A DNA stretch of 64,000 nt, from positions 1-64,000 of the forward strand of contig JAUXZS010000029.1 of assembly GCA_030692515.1 (NCBI GenBank). Reading direction: 5' to 3'. The notes beneath the pieces are model-generated. The model was not told the origin of the DNA and searched no databases. It was given only the letters and a program-made list of their open reading frames with translations. Both the position numbers and the translations under genes were made by a program. This DNA is from Bacteroidota bacterium. GTDB taxonomy: Bacteria > Bacteroidota > Bacteroidia > B-17B0 > Aurantibacillaceae. Every line of letters begins with the position of its first letter. Position 1 is the stretch's first letter. Shown piece by piece: positions 9,060-19,762 of the stretch.

Positions 9060-9512
9060 TTACTGAACATTAATTAAATCAATATCAAAAATTAAAACCG
9101 AATTAGCGGGAATACTGCCCGTTGCTTGATTTCCATACCCTAAAGCAGAAGGAATTAATAAAATTCCCTTTCCGCCCTTTTTAAAAAGCGGAATTCCTTC
9201 TTTCCAACCTTTTATAACAGAACCTAAATTAAAAGTAGCCCCCGTACTTGCGCTTTGATCAAACACTTTGCCATCTTTTAAACTTCCTTTGTAATTTACA
9301 GTAACGTTTGAGTTGGCATTGGGTTGTATTCCGGTTCCGGTTGTAGTCATCACATAATACAATCCGCTTCCTGTTGCTGTTGCATTTAAATTATTGTCAG
9401 AGATATAATTTGTAATTATTTTCTCATCCAACTCATTTTGAGTTGCAATTTTTTTCTTTTTACAAGATAAAAAACTCAAAACAATCATTACTAAAACAAG
9501 ACTTTTTTTCAT
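9060..9512 (-). CDS. FKBP-type peptidyl-prolyl cis-trans isomerase, lipoprotein
   Basis: The protein starts with a lipoprotein signal ending in LSFLSC, so it is probably anchored to a membrane. The last ~100 residues are one FKBP domain: VTVNYKGSLKDGKVFDQS, VIKGWKEGIPLFKKGGKGILLIPSALGYG and the closing VLIFDIDLINV (in pieces). FKBP enzymes isomerise prolyl bonds and assist folding of exported proteins. It lies 7 bases downstream of a phosphatase gene on the same strand and may be its last co-transcribed gene. Confidence 0.93.
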   Translation of the reverse strand: MKKSLVLVMIVLSFLSCKKKKIATQNELDEKIITNYISDNNLNATATGSGLYYVMTTTGTGIQPNANSNVTVNYKGSLKDGKVFDQSASTGATFNLGSVIKGWKEGIPLFKKGGKGILLIPSALGYGNQATGSIPANSVLIFDIDLINVQ

Positions 9513-9519
9513 TTATTTT

Positions 9520-11664
9520 TTAAATTTTAATTCCAATTAAGCAAACATCGTCCACCTGCCCTAAATTACCTTTCCAATTTTCAAATACTTCGTTAATACA
9601 ATCTTTCTGCTCATGTAAAGTTAATTGATTGTTTTTAATTAATAATTCGGAAAATTGTTTTTTGTTGAATTTTTTACCGGAAGGTCCGCCAAATTGATCG
9701 GCGAATCCATCCGTAAATAAATAAAATGTAGTGTTTTCAATGTAATCAATTTCGTGAGTTGTAAAAGGTTTAGGATTATCGGTTTTTCCAATTGGCTGCT
9801 TATCTGCCTTTATTACCATTAGTTCATTACCCCCTACCTTATTCGAATTAGAAGAATGAGAAATATACCATAATGGATTGTTAGCCCCGCTCCAGAATAT
9901 TTTTTTGTTTTTATTGTCAATACATAAAAGTGAAATATCCATTCCGTCTTTTACATCACTCGTGCTTTTTTCAAAAGTTTCTAAAACCAACTCTCGTGTT
10001 TTATCAAGTATTTTACCAGTTTCGCTTATATTAAATTCCTTTACTGTTCTATGTAAGGCGTTTGAACAAACTATTGAGACTAAAGCTCCCGGCACACCAT
10101 GTCCGGTTGAGTCGGCTGCAGCAATATAAAACTTGTCGCCAATTTTCTCTGACCAATAAAAATCACCGGCAACCAAATCTTTTGGTTTGTATAAAATAAA
10201 ATTATGTTTAAAATGTTTATTAATAAATTCAAAAGGTGGTAAAATAGCTTCTTGTAATCGTTTAGCGTATGTTATAGAATCAATTATTTCTTTTTGTTTT
10301 TCATCAACCAAATGTTTTTGTTTCTCAACTTCTATTTTTTGTTGTAGAGTAATAAGATTGGCTTTTTGCTTTCCGTTATATGCTCTTATAGCAATAACTA
10401 AAAAAAGAAAAACTAAAACGCCGGCTCCAATGCTAATATTTGTGATTTTTTTTTGTTGCCTTAATTCTTCTTTAGCAACAATATCTTTTTTAAGTTGTTT
10501 TTCTTTTGTTTCAGCTTCTTTTTTATTAAAATCGAAAGTTAATTGTTGCTGAATAATTTTTTCAGAGTTATCTTTATTTCTAACACTATCCATATATTCT
10601 ACATGCAATTTATAATGATAAAAGGAGTTTTTATAATCCCTCTTTAGTGTATCAATACGACTTAATAATGCATAACAATCTGCTAAAATTTTCAAACTTC
10701 TTGTTTTCTTAAGTATTATGAGATTTTCTTTTAATTTTTTTTCTGCGCTACTGATATTATTAAGCTCAATTTCAACCCTCCCAATATCATTTATTGTGCC
10801 TACCATCCCCTCAATATTTTCAGTCTCCTCCTGCATTTTTAATGCCCGATTAAAATAGTCTTTAGCAAGTGTATATTTTTTTTGGATTAAATATATAGAA
10901 CCTAAATGATTGTATGAGGATGAAATTCCTCTCTTATCATTAATTTCCAAGCTTATTTTTAAAGATTTATTAAAAAAATTATAGGCAGTATCAATTTTTC
11001 CTAATTCTAAATACAAATTTCCAATATTGGAAATTGCATTCGCCAATCCAAATTTAGTGTTTGTTTCTTCAAAAAGGTTCACGGCTAATTTGTAATTTTT
11101 CAAAGCCTCATCATATTTACGTTCATTAAAATATACATTCCCAATATTCGCGTAAGAAGCGCCCATTTGAGATTTGTCATTTAACTCCGCCCGCAATTTA
11201 AGACCGAGTAAATAATTTTTTATTGCTTCTGAAGTATTCCCTTGTTTAATGAACACTATCCCTATGTTGTTATAGGCCGCAGCGACAACTTTTTTATCTC
11301 CCGCCTTATTTCCGAAAAAAATTGCTTTATTAAAATACTCTAAAGCATCATGGTGTTTGCTTAAATTAAGATGAGCTGTTCCTAAATTAAAATTAGACAG
11401 TGCTACTCCACCAAGATTATTATTTTTCGTATAAATCACTAAAGCCAATTCCCCATACTTTACTGATTTAGTAGGGTTATTTCTTCTTAATTCAAACGCC
11501 AAATAATTATAACTTCTAGCTATTGTGGTGTCTGGTTTTTTAATTGCTATACTTTTTAAGACGGAATCTTCGATAATAGAAAAATTATTATCGGAATTTT
11601 GGCAATAAAAATTGCAAATCCATCCGAAAATAATAATAATAATATATTTAATTTTTGTTTGCAC
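9520..11664 (-). CDS. TPR sensor - transmembrane - SpoIIE/PP2C phosphatase
   Basis: I place the start at the GTG at 11664-11662, giving 714 residues. It yields a proper signal peptide (MQTKIKYIIIIIFGWICNFY) and a 5-base gap to the upstream stop; the longer TTG frame overlaps the upstream gene and adds a charged leader. A periplasmic TPR array follows (motifs such as YNNIGIVFIKQGNTSEAIKNY), then a membrane helix (GAGVLVFLFLVIAI), a coiled coil with EIIDSITYAKRLQ, and a SpoIIE domain with AGDFYW, ADSTGHGVPGA, DGMDIS, TDGFADQFGG and a final DDVCLIG. It is closest in its catalytic part to the 2610-4769 protein. It is probably co-transcribed with the propeller phosphatase upstream. Confidence 0.9.
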   Translation of the reverse strand: MQTKIKYIIIIIFGWICNFYCQNSDNNFSIIEDSVLKSIAIKKPDTTIARSYNYLAFELRRNNPTKSVKYGELALVIYTKNNNLGGVALSNFNLGTAHLNLSKHHDALEYFNKAIFFGNKAGDKKVVAAAYNNIGIVFIKQGNTSEAIKNYLLGLKLRAELNDKSQMGASYANIGNVYFNERKYDEALKNYKLAVNLFEETNTKFGLANAISNIGNLYLELGKIDTAYNFFNKSLKISLEINDKRGISSSYNHLGSIYLIQKKYTLAKDYFNRALKMQEETENIEGMVGTINDIGRVEIELNNISSAEKKLKENLIILKKTRSLKILADCYALLSRIDTLKRDYKNSFYHYKLHVEYMDSVRNKDNSEKIIQQQLTFDFNKKEAETKEKQLKKDIVAKEELRQQKKITNISIGAGVLVFLFLVIAIRAYNGKQKANLITLQQKIEVEKQKHLVDEKQKEIIDSITYAKRLQEAILPPFEFINKHFKHNFILYKPKDLVAGDFYWSEKIGDKFYIAAADSTGHGVPGALVSIVCSNALHRTVKEFNISETGKILDKTRELVLETFEKSTSDVKDGMDISLLCIDNKNKKIFWSGANNPLWYISHSSNSNKVGGNELMVIKADKQPIGKTDNPKPFTTHEIDYIENTTFYLFTDGFADQFGGPSGKKFNKKQFSELLIKNNQLTLHEQKDCINEVFENWKGNLGQVDDVCLIGIKI

Positions 11665-11669
11665 TAATT

Positions 11670-14600
11670 CTAAAACCTCACACCTATTATACAAACATCA
11701 TCAATTTGCTCGAGATTTCCTTTCCAATTATTAAACGCGTCTTCAATTTTCTGCTTTTGGCCCTCCATACTGTCACCATAACTAGAAATTAAAATATCTT
11801 GAAGTTGTTTATGTTTAAATTTTTTTCCTTTTGATCCACCAAATTGATCTGCAAAACCATCGGTTAAAGTATAAATCACATCGCCTTTAATTAAGTTTAC
11901 AGTATGGTTATTGAATGGAGTAGCATCTTTATGATGTTTCCCAACTGGCATTCTATCTCCCTTAAGATCTATTAGCTCAACACTTTTTTCTGTTTGCCTC
12001 AATATCCATATTGGATTGTTTGCTGATGAGTAGGTTATTTTATTATTTTTAAAATCAAAGGCTATAACACTACAATCCATTCCATCTTTGCCTCCTTCTA
12101 CACTACCGTCTTGAGCCAAAGATTCAATAATTCGCTTACGTGCGTGGTTTAATATCTCTGCAGGACTTTTTAACTTACGCTCATTTATTGCCTCATTTAA
12201 ACAAGAAATATTTAGCATACTCATCATTGCTCCCGGAACACCATGCCCTGTACTATCAGCAGTTACCAAAGCAAAATCACCATTTACCAAATGCGAAGCC
12301 CAATAAAAATCTCCGCTTACAATATCTTTAGGCTTAAAGAATAAAAAATAATTTTTAAGATTGGTGTTTAACAACTCATCACTTGCCAATAACGCACGTT
12401 GAATACGTTGAGCATAATTTATACTATCAACAATTTCTTTTTGTTTTTCCTCAATTAATTCTTTTTGCTCAACAACTTCGGCCGTGCGTTCGGCAACTAT
12501 TACTTCTAATTTCTTTTGATTCACTCTTAATTGAGCAGTACGTATATTGATAAAGCAATAAATTAATGTACTTACCATAATCATATATAAAAAATAGGCT
12601 AGCCATGTTTTCCACCAGGGTGGATTAATTACAAATTTATATTTTAATATATCACTCCATTGTTGAGACAAACCAATTGCTCTTACATTAAAAACATACT
12701 CTCCGTTAGATAAGTTACTATACAAAGCTCTATTATCTTTTGTTAAAGGACTCCAATCCTTATCTATACCTTCCAACATATATTGATAGTGGATTTTGTT
12801 GGGCGCCGACCAGTCAATAGCACTAAACTGAAAGGTAATATGATTTATATGATAAGGTAATTGTAAATTTTTAGGATAATTATAAAATGAAACCAAACTA
12901 TCAAATTTAACATCTTTTAAACTCTTTTTTATTTCATCTCCAACAAACATTGGATTGCCAGATTTTAAAGAATCCTTTAAAGCATAGAAATCAATAAAGG
13001 TTTGCTCAAGTTCAATATTATTTAATTGTATTAAAGGTTTTTCTGTTGAAAGTTTAAATGTATTAAGGTTTAATGTGCTTAAGGCCTTTCCTGTGCCCCA
13101 CCAAATATTATTTTTACTATCGATTAAAGAAGATTTATTGAAAAAATTATTCGCTTTTAATCCGCTTGTAGTAGAATAAACAAGTGCCTCATAAATACTA
13201 TTTTCACTTGAGTTTTTTGAGGTTTCTTGTTTAATTTTAGCAGATGCGCTTATGAAATAATTAAGTCCATTCTCTGTTCCAAGCCACAAACCACCTGCTT
13301 TATCTTCAAGAATTGAATTAACATCATTATTACTAAGCCCCTCATTTTCTGTAAATCGTATAAATTTTAGGTTCCCAGATTCTAAAGAATTTTTTTCTAT
13401 CCCGCATAACCCTTCACCATCCGTACCAAACCAAATAGTACCTTTTGAATCTTGAAAAATTGTATTTATATAATTACTACTTAAACCTTGTTTTTTTGTA
13501 TAATAAGTAAAATAAACGCCATCAAATCTACACGCTCCACCTCCATCAGTTCCGAGCCAAAGAGTGCCTTGATTATCTTTCATCATACACAAAACAGTAT
13601 TATTACATAAACCTTCTGTTTCAGAAAATGTCGTAAAAAATTTACCATCAAAACGAGAAACACCATTACCATCTGAGCCAAACCAAACATTTCCTTGACC
13701 ATCTTCTAATAATGACAAGATATAATCGCTGCACAATCCTTGTTCCTCTGTATAATTTAAAAACGATTTTCCATCATATTTAATAACTCCGCCGCCATCA
13801 GTAGCAAACCACAAATTTTCATGTTTATCTAATAAAATAGCCTTAATATAATTACTACTTAAACCTTTACTTACATTATAATGAGCAAAACTTTTTCCAT
13901 CATAAATCATTATTCCATCTCCATAAGTTCCAAACCAAATTTTCCCTGTTTTATCTTCTAAAATCGCCCTTACAGTGTTATTTCCTAATCCTTCTTTGTT
14001 CGTATAATGCATGAACAATTTTTCATCATAACGGTTAACACCTCCTCCATAAGTTCCAAACCATAAGTTACCTGCATTATCTTCTTGTATTGAAGAAACA
14101 TAATTATTACTTAAACCTTCGTTTTCTGTGTAATAAGTAAATGTTTTACCATCAAATTTATTAGCGCCACCACTATAAGTACCAAACCATAGATTACCAA
14201 TTTTATCTTGAAAAATTGACAATACGCTATTATTACTTAAACCTTGGTATTCGGTATAATAAGAAAACGATTTTCCATCAAACAAATTTACCCCTCCTTC
14301 ATCCGTTCCAAACCACAAATTACCATTCTTGTCTTCGAACATAGATAATACAATATTGTTACTTAAACCTTCGTCCTCTGAAAAGGTAGTTAATGTTTTT
14401 CCGTCGTAACGACTAAGTCCTCCTCCATTTGTTCCAAACCAAATATTTCCATTTTTATCCTCCAAAATTCCTCTTACAGAATTATTGCATAAGCCTTCTC
14501 GTTCTGTAAAATAAGTAAAACTTTTTCCATCATAACTGCAAACACCACCACCATTAGTACCAAACCAAATATTCCCTTTTTTATCTTGAATAATTGACAA

Positions 14601-15329
14601 AACTGTATTATTACTTAAACCTTCTTTTTCAGAAAAACGAATAAATGTTTTTCCATTATAACAACAAGCGCCTCCACCCTCGGTACCAAACCAAATATTT
14701 CCAGCTTTATCTTCTAACATAGATAATACTACGCTATTGCTTAACCCTTCTTTTTCGGTGTAATGAAAAAACGAACGGCCATCATATCTGCTAACTCCTG
14801 CCTTTGTACCAAACCACAAATTGCCATTTTTATCATTTAAAATGCTTCTAACATATGGAGAATTCATTCCCTGATCAACATCAAGATATTGTAAATTATA
14901 AATTGTTGCGTCTTTAAATCTTGGAGTTGCAGCAATAACAGGAACAGGTTGTTTACAAAATATTTCTTTTCCATTTGCAGGAACAACTTTTGGTGTTGAG
15001 GAAGTGTCTTTTCTTAATGTAGTTGTAGGAAGCTCCTTAGGTAAAAAAACAACCTTTGGCTCGCCAACAAGATGAACATTTGTATTGGTAGGCAAAACAA
15101 TTGGAGTTGATACGTTTAATACTTTTGGCAAACCAGCTAAAACAGGTAATGAAACTGCTCTATGTAAACTAACTGGATTATATTTTTGTGTTTTTACGGA
15201 TTCTGCGCCCGTATGTTTTTTATCCCTCGAATGATTATCGTCTACACTATTAGTATTACAGGAAATAAAACTAATAAAAAATAAAAAAAAATATAGAAGC
15301 TTGTTAAAAAGACACATATTGAATGGCAT
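11670..15329 (-). CDS. Two-component-type beta-propeller/Y_Y_Y sensor fused to SpoIIE/PP2C phosphatase
   Basis: After an N-terminal lipoprotein-like signal (FFLFFISFISC), residues ~145-730 hold about 14 propeller repeats of the pattern EDKxGNxWFGTxGGGxxRYDGKxF. This matches the two seven-bladed propellers of Bacteroides hybrid two-component sensors. A Y_Y_Y domain (HITFQFSAIDWSAP...YQYMLEGIDKDW), one membrane helix (YFLYMIMVSTLIYCFI), a coiled coil with EIVDSINYAQRIQ and a SpoIIE domain follow. Metal residues lie in SGDFYW, ADSTGHGVPGA, GGKDGMDCS, TDGFADQFGG and DDVCIIG. The usual histidine kinase output is thus replaced by a phosphatase. The periplasmic ligand is unknown. Confidence 0.92.
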   Translation of the reverse strand: MPFNMCLFNKLLYFFLFFISFISCNTNSVDDNHSRDKKHTGAESVKTQKYNPVSLHRAVSLPVLAGLPKVLNVSTPIVLPTNTNVHLVGEPKVVFLPKELPTTTLRKDTSSTPKVVPANGKEIFCKQPVPVIAATPRFKDATIYNLQYLDVDQGMNSPYVRSILNDKNGNLWFGTKAGVSRYDGRSFFHYTEKEGLSNSVVLSMLEDKAGNIWFGTEGGGACCYNGKTFIRFSEKEGLSNNTVLSIIQDKKGNIWFGTNGGGVCSYDGKSFTYFTEREGLCNNSVRGILEDKNGNIWFGTNGGGLSRYDGKTLTTFSEDEGLSNNIVLSMFEDKNGNLWFGTDEGGVNLFDGKSFSYYTEYQGLSNNSVLSIFQDKIGNLWFGTYSGGANKFDGKTFTYYTENEGLSNNYVSSIQEDNAGNLWFGTYGGGVNRYDEKLFMHYTNKEGLGNNTVRAILEDKTGKIWFGTYGDGIMIYDGKSFAHYNVSKGLSSNYIKAILLDKHENLWFATDGGGVIKYDGKSFLNYTEEQGLCSDYILSLLEDGQGNVWFGSDGNGVSRFDGKFFTTFSETEGLCNNTVLCMMKDNQGTLWLGTDGGGACRFDGVYFTYYTKKQGLSSNYINTIFQDSKGTIWFGTDGEGLCGIEKNSLESGNLKFIRFTENEGLSNNDVNSILEDKAGGLWLGTENGLNYFISASAKIKQETSKNSSENSIYEALVYSTTSGLKANNFFNKSSLIDSKNNIWWGTGKALSTLNLNTFKLSTEKPLIQLNNIELEQTFIDFYALKDSLKSGNPMFVGDEIKKSLKDVKFDSLVSFYNYPKNLQLPYHINHITFQFSAIDWSAPNKIHYQYMLEGIDKDWSPLTKDNRALYSNLSNGEYVFNVRAIGLSQQWSDILKYKFVINPPWWKTWLAYFLYMIMVSTLIYCFINIRTAQLRVNQKKLEVIVAERTAEVVEQKELIEEKQKEIVDSINYAQRIQRALLASDELLNTNLKNYFLFFKPKDIVSGDFYWASHLVNGDFALVTADSTGHGVPGAMMSMLNISCLNEAINERKLKSPAEILNHARKRIIESLAQDGSVEGGKDGMDCSVIAFDFKNNKITYSSANNPIWILRQTEKSVELIDLKGDRMPVGKHHKDATPFNNHTVNLIKGDVIYTLTDGFADQFGGSKGKKFKHKQLQDILISSYGDSMEGQKQKIEDAFNNWKGNLEQIDDVCIIGVRF

Positions 15330-15417
15330 AAGCTAAAGATAGCGAAAAAAAATTGTAATGAAAATGATTACCTTTAAGCTTCTTAATATTATTTTTTACT
15401 TCAAAAAAACATTACCT

Positions 15418-16560
15418 ATGTCTTTTACCTCTCTTGGTTTATCTCCATATTTATTAAAAATAATAGTTGAGCAAAAATACGAACAGCCTTACCCTATACA
15501 ATTAAAGGCTATTCCGGCAATTTTAAAGGGAAAAGATATTCTTGGCATAGCACAAACCGGTTCTGGAAAAACGGCTAGTTATGTTTTGCCTATTATTCAA
15601 CAATTACAAAAACAATCGGCCTCAAAAAACCGACATGTATCCACTTTAATTTTAGTTCCAACGAGAGAATTAGCGATACAGGTAAACGATGTGTTTAATT
15701 TATTTGTTAATGGTTTGCCTGAAAAATTAAAAACACTTGCTGTGTACGGAGGTGTTTCAATTAATCCCCAAATGATAAAATTACAAGGCGTTGAAGTTTT
15801 AGTTGCAACACCCGGCAGATTATTAGAATTAATTTCATCAAAAGCCGTTCACTTAACAGATGTGAAAACATTGGTGTTAGATGAAGCAGATAAAATGCTC
15901 AATCTTGGTTTTAAAGAAGAAATGTCCAAAATATTTTCTTTACTTCCCAAAAAAAGACAAAACCTTTTATTTTCCGCTACTCTAAGTGAAGATGTAAATA
16001 CCATAAAAGAAATTATTCTTAACAACCCCCTAATAATTAAAATAGATGGAGAAGAAAATAAAATAGACCTCATTAATCAACTAGCTTATTTTGTATCAGC
16101 AGAAAGAAAAGGTCCATTATTGCGTTATTTAATTAAACATCATAAAATGCAACAGGTTTTGGTTTTTACATCTTCCGTTTTTAAAGCAGACGTTGTTGCC
16201 GATAAGTTAAGAATAAATGGAATAAAGGCCTCTGCTATTCACAGCAAAAAAAGTCAAGGTGCGCGAGAAGAAGCATTAAATAAATTTAAAAGCGGAAAAT
16301 TAAATGTGTTAGTTGCAACAGATTTAATGGCGAGAGGTATAGATATTAAATTTTTACCTCATGTTATTAATTATGAATTGCCTCGCTCTCCCAAAGATTA
16401 TATCCACCGCATCGGAAGAACCGGTAGAGCCGAATCTTCAGGCGAAGCCATTTCTTTAATTTGCGAGGAAGATCAACATCACTTTAAAATTATTCAGAAA
16501 AAAATGGGCAAATGGGTTACTATGATTGATAGTAGTGATTTTGATTTGAAAGGATATTAA
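15418..16560 (+). CDS. DEAD-box RNA helicase
   Basis: The frame opens at 15358, but the family N-terminus (MSFTSLGLSPYLLKII) begins at the ATG at 15418, which I use. All helicase motifs are present: the Q-motif YEQPYPIQ, motif I AQTGSGKT, PTRELA, DEAD, SAT, VLVFTSS, ATDLMARGID and HRIGRTGR. The protein is the compact RhlE/DbpA-size core with almost no C-terminal extension, so the exact subfamily is unclear. The stop codon overlaps the end of the convergent gene by four bases. Confidence 0.93.
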   Translation: MSFTSLGLSPYLLKIIVEQKYEQPYPIQLKAIPAILKGKDILGIAQTGSGKTASYVLPIIQQLQKQSASKNRHVSTLILVPTRELAIQVNDVFNLFVNGLPEKLKTLAVYGGVSINPQMIKLQGVEVLVATPGRLLELISSKAVHLTDVKTLVLDEADKMLNLGFKEEMSKIFSLLPKKRQNLLFSATLSEDVNTIKEIILNNPLIIKIDGEENKIDLINQLAYFVSAERKGPLLRYLIKHHKMQQVLVFTSSVFKADVVADKLRINGIKASAIHSKKSQGAREEALNKFKSGKLNVLVATDLMARGIDIKFLPHVINYELPRSPKDYIHRIGRTGRAESSGEAISLICEEDQHHFKIIQKKMGKWVTMIDSSDFDLKGY

Positions 16561-19500
16561 TTGATCACTACAATTTTTTTATTTATTTTCTGCAGAGTGT
16601 TTTTATTTTGAACAAAATAAATTCCATTAGCTAAATTAGAAAATGTAAATTGATGATTGTTTGATTCATTTAAAGATGCAGATAAAATAATTTGGCCTAA
16701 TTGATTTACAATATTAATTTCCAAATCTGTTTCTGAAACAATATTACAGAAACCACTAGTTGGATTTGGATAAATTTTTAAAAGAGAATTATTTAGATTA
16801 CTATTATTTTCTGCAACCCCTAAACAAGAGGCAACAAATATTGTAATACTATCTGAACTAATACAACCTGTAGTACTGTCGGTATAAGTATAAACAGGCG
16901 TAAAAGAACCAATAGCCTGTGGAATAAAAAAACCGTTATTTACATTAAAGCCAGAATAAACACCACCTGATGGATTGCCTGCTAATGGAATTGGTGTTCC
17001 GCCAAAAATTACTAAACAACTATTATAGTATGGGGCGGTTAAAGAAACTGGCGCCGATGGTTGAACCGAAATTGAAATAGTGTTAGTTCCTGTACACCCA
17101 AAAGTATTTGTTCCGGTTGCTGTATAAACAGTTGTAGCAGTTGGAAAAACAACAGCAACATTACTATTTAACCCCGTACTCCATGTATAAGTAACCGCAC
17201 CTGAAGCAATAAGTGTTGCAGCTTGCCCTGCACATATTGCTGATGAAGCGGTAACAGAATTTAAAGTTAACGAAGGAATTGCATTAACAGTTACTGTTAT
17301 AGGAGTTCTGTTAGCACTTAATGCGCAAGTTTCTGATTCGATATAATAGGTATAAACTCCTGCACTTAAAATTGGTGTAACATAAGTTGTACCAGTGGCG
17401 ATACTTGTTGTTGCTGTTGGCGATGGATACCAAGTAAGTGTACCTGAGCCAGAAGCCGTTAGAGTATTTGAATTTCCAACACAACCAATCAAATTATTTG
17501 CAGAAGTCGTATTTAAAGGATCAGCCGGTGTAATACAGTCATAAAATCTAACTAAATACCCATCTGCTGCACCTCCTCCAAAAACGCTTTGATGACCAAA
17601 AAAAGTAGCAATTCCAAAACCGTTATTTGTATCTGTTGCGCCGGCAAAATATAAATTATAAAACGCGTCGGTAGAACATCCATAAATAAAATCATCACCA
17701 GAATCACCATAAAAAGAACCCCATTGCCTTGCACCGGCATTTGTGAACTGCGCAATAAATCCATCTGTTAAACCACCTCCATAACCATTTTGATGCGCAT
17801 TTAAAGTTGCAATTGCTGTATTAGGGGCGTTACTCGAAGTGTGTCCGGCAATATAAATATCCCCGGAAGCATGAACACTACAACAATAAGCAGTCTCATC
17901 TCCAGCTCCACCATAATAAGTACCCCATTGACGGACACCTCCTGAATTAAACTTAACTAAAAAAGCATCAAAAGGCCCGCCAGCATAAGCCACTTGGTGA
18001 CCACCAATTGTGGCAATACTCTGACCGTTAGTGCTTTCTGTTTTACCAACCAAATAAACATCTAAATTAATATCTGAAACACAATTGTAACCAATTTCAT
18101 TTCCATTTCCCCCATAATATGTTCCCCATTGTCGAACACCACTTGAATTAAACTTAACTAAAAATGCATCTTCGGCAAAACCTCCATGAGCAACTTGGTG
18201 ACTTCCCGAACTAGAAATTACATTTGCAATTGTGCAATCTGTAGAGCCAGTTAAATAAACATTATTATTAGCATCGGTACAACATCCAAATCCCACATCA
18301 ACTCCAGCGCCACCGTAATAAGTACCCCACTGACGAACACCAGAACTATTAAATTTCACCAGAAAAGCATCCATGTTACCACCATTATTACTTTGATGAG
18401 AACCTGCAGTTGCTATTACGGTTCCAAAATTACTATCAGATTTTCCAGATAGGTAAGCATTACCGGCGAGGTCTGTGGCGCAACTTTGTGCAAACTCAGT
18501 TCCAGAACCACCATAAAAAGTTGCCCACTGACGAATACCTGCGCTATTAAATTTAACTAAGAATCCATCCCATCCACCACCATTTGTGTTTTGATGTCCG
18601 CTTGAAGTTGCAATAACATTTGGTGCGCTACCCAAGGAATAACCACCCATAAAACAATTTCCGGCAGCATCTGTAGCGCAGCAACTTGCAGCATCACGAA
18701 TAGCTCCGCCATAATATGTGCCCCACTGACGAACTCCCGAGCTATCGAATTTTGCTAGATAAGCATCGTTTACACCACCGCTATAAACACTTTGATGACT
18801 TCCAACTGTGGCAATGCTCGTGCCGTTATTAGAATCTGTATATCCTGCTATAAAAACGTTGCCTAATGCATCATTAGATGTTGCAGCACCTATCTCGCCA
18901 GAACCAACTCCTCCGTAATAGGTTCCCCAAACCCTAACCCCCGGATCAATTATAAATGGTAAAGATGAATTAACATTTTCGATATTAAAACTGGCTACAT
19001 TATTTTGTATTTGCCATTGAGCATTTAATTTTTTTCCGTTTTGAGTTACGTAAGGTGCTTGTTCAATAATTTTACCTAATGGAGTATTTATTATCAACTC
19101 TCCATTTTTATTAATGCTAATTTTTTCAGCGCCATTAAACTCTAATTGAATTTGTTTGAAATCACCTCCGGCCGAGATTATATAATCATATTTTAATTTA
19201 CCATTTTTTGAATACCATTTTAAATCGATGCCATTATAAATATTTTCATATAGTATTTCGTGATATGATTTAACACCTGTTACACCGTTTGGACAAACCT
19301 CTAAATAATAATTATTATAATCGTTTAGCGGATTTATCTTTTTTGCAACCACATTTTTATTAGCATTTAACCAATTAACATCAACGCGATAAACGGTAGT
19401 TTGATTTGGCACTTTACTTTTTTTATTTGTAACAGGATTAATTTCTTCTTTCCAACTATCCACTCTGGATTGTTGATAGCAAATCCCATCTTTTTTTAAA

Positions 19501-19709
19501 TGAAATGCAAGCTGACCATCTGTTCCATAAAATAAAACATCCGGCCTCGGGTTTTTACTTTGGTCGGAAATTTGCCCTAAATTTTCTTGGAAAACAATTT
19601 GGTTTGTAGGTTTAAGGCGCGAATCATTTGAAAAATTAGAAAAACAATACCCGTTAGCGAATAAATGTGTTGAAAATAAAAAAATAAAAGAGATAAAGGA
19701 AAATTTCAT
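16557..19709 (-). CDS. Large T9SS-exported SBBP-repeat protein (DUF7948, propeller, Ig-like modules)
   Basis: A signal peptide (FSFISFIFLFSTHLFANG) leads into a DUF7948-type N-terminus (FQENLGQISDQ, DVLFYGTDGQLAFHL). About eight SBBP-type repeats follow, each with the motif VRQWGTYYGG, then two Ig/PKD-like modules rich in Thr and Ser. The C-terminus from LLKIYPNPTSGFCNI is a type A T9SS sorting domain (TIGR04183). It is probably surface-attached or released. It is a paralogue of the protein at 60216-62936 but carries extra Ig-like modules. The function of such SBBP proteins is not settled. Confidence 0.88.
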   Translation of the reverse strand: MKFSFISFIFLFSTHLFANGYCFSNFSNDSRLKPTNQIVFQENLGQISDQSKNPRPDVLFYGTDGQLAFHLKKDGICYQQSRVDSWKEEINPVTNKKSKVPNQTTVYRVDVNWLNANKNVVAKKINPLNDYNNYYLEVCPNGVTGVKSYHEILYENIYNGIDLKWYSKNGKLKYDYIISAGGDFKQIQLEFNGAEKISINKNGELIINTPLGKIIEQAPYVTQNGKKLNAQWQIQNNVASFNIENVNSSLPFIIDPGVRVWGTYYGGVGSGEIGAATSNDALGNVFIAGYTDSNNGTSIATVGSHQSVYSGGVNDAYLAKFDSSGVRQWGTYYGGAIRDAASCCATDAAGNCFMGGYSLGSAPNVIATSSGHQNTNGGGWDGFLVKFNSAGIRQWATFYGGSGTEFAQSCATDLAGNAYLSGKSDSNFGTVIATAGSHQSNNGGNMDAFLVKFNSSGVRQWGTYYGGAGVDVGFGCCTDANNNVYLTGSTDCTIANVISSSGSHQVAHGGFAEDAFLVKFNSSGVRQWGTYYGGNGNEIGYNCVSDINLDVYLVGKTESTNGQSIATIGGHQVAYAGGPFDAFLVKFNSGGVRQWGTYYGGAGDETAYCCSVHASGDIYIAGHTSSNAPNTAIATLNAHQNGYGGGLTDGFIAQFTNAGARQWGSFYGDSGDDFIYGCSTDAFYNLYFAGATDTNNGFGIATFFGHQSVFGGGAADGYLVRFYDCITPADPLNTTSANNLIGCVGNSNTLTASGSGTLTWYPSPTATTSIATGTTYVTPILSAGVYTYYIESETCALSANRTPITVTVNAIPSLTLNSVTASSAICAGQAATLIASGAVTYTWSTGLNSNVAVVFPTATTVYTATGTNTFGCTGTNTISISVQPSAPVSLTAPYYNSCLVIFGGTPIPLAGNPSGGVYSGFNVNNGFFIPQAIGSFTPVYTYTDSTTGCISSDSITIFVASCLGVAENNSNLNNSLLKIYPNPTSGFCNIVSETDLEINIVNQLGQIILSASLNESNNHQFTFSNLANGIYFVQNKNTLQKINKKIVVIN

Positions 19710-19762
19710 GACAAATTTTAAATTGCAATGAAGATATAAAATTTAAAAGTGAAAACCAAAAA

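Noticed and set aside
11665-11694. TTG start for the 9520-11664 phosphatase
   Set aside because: It overlaps the upstream gene and puts a charged leader before the signal peptide; GTG at 11664 fits better.
13290-14860. Periodic DNA repeat suggesting a CRISPR-like or tandem array
   Set aside because: The period is the propeller blade coding unit; there are no constant-length spacers and the frame is intact.
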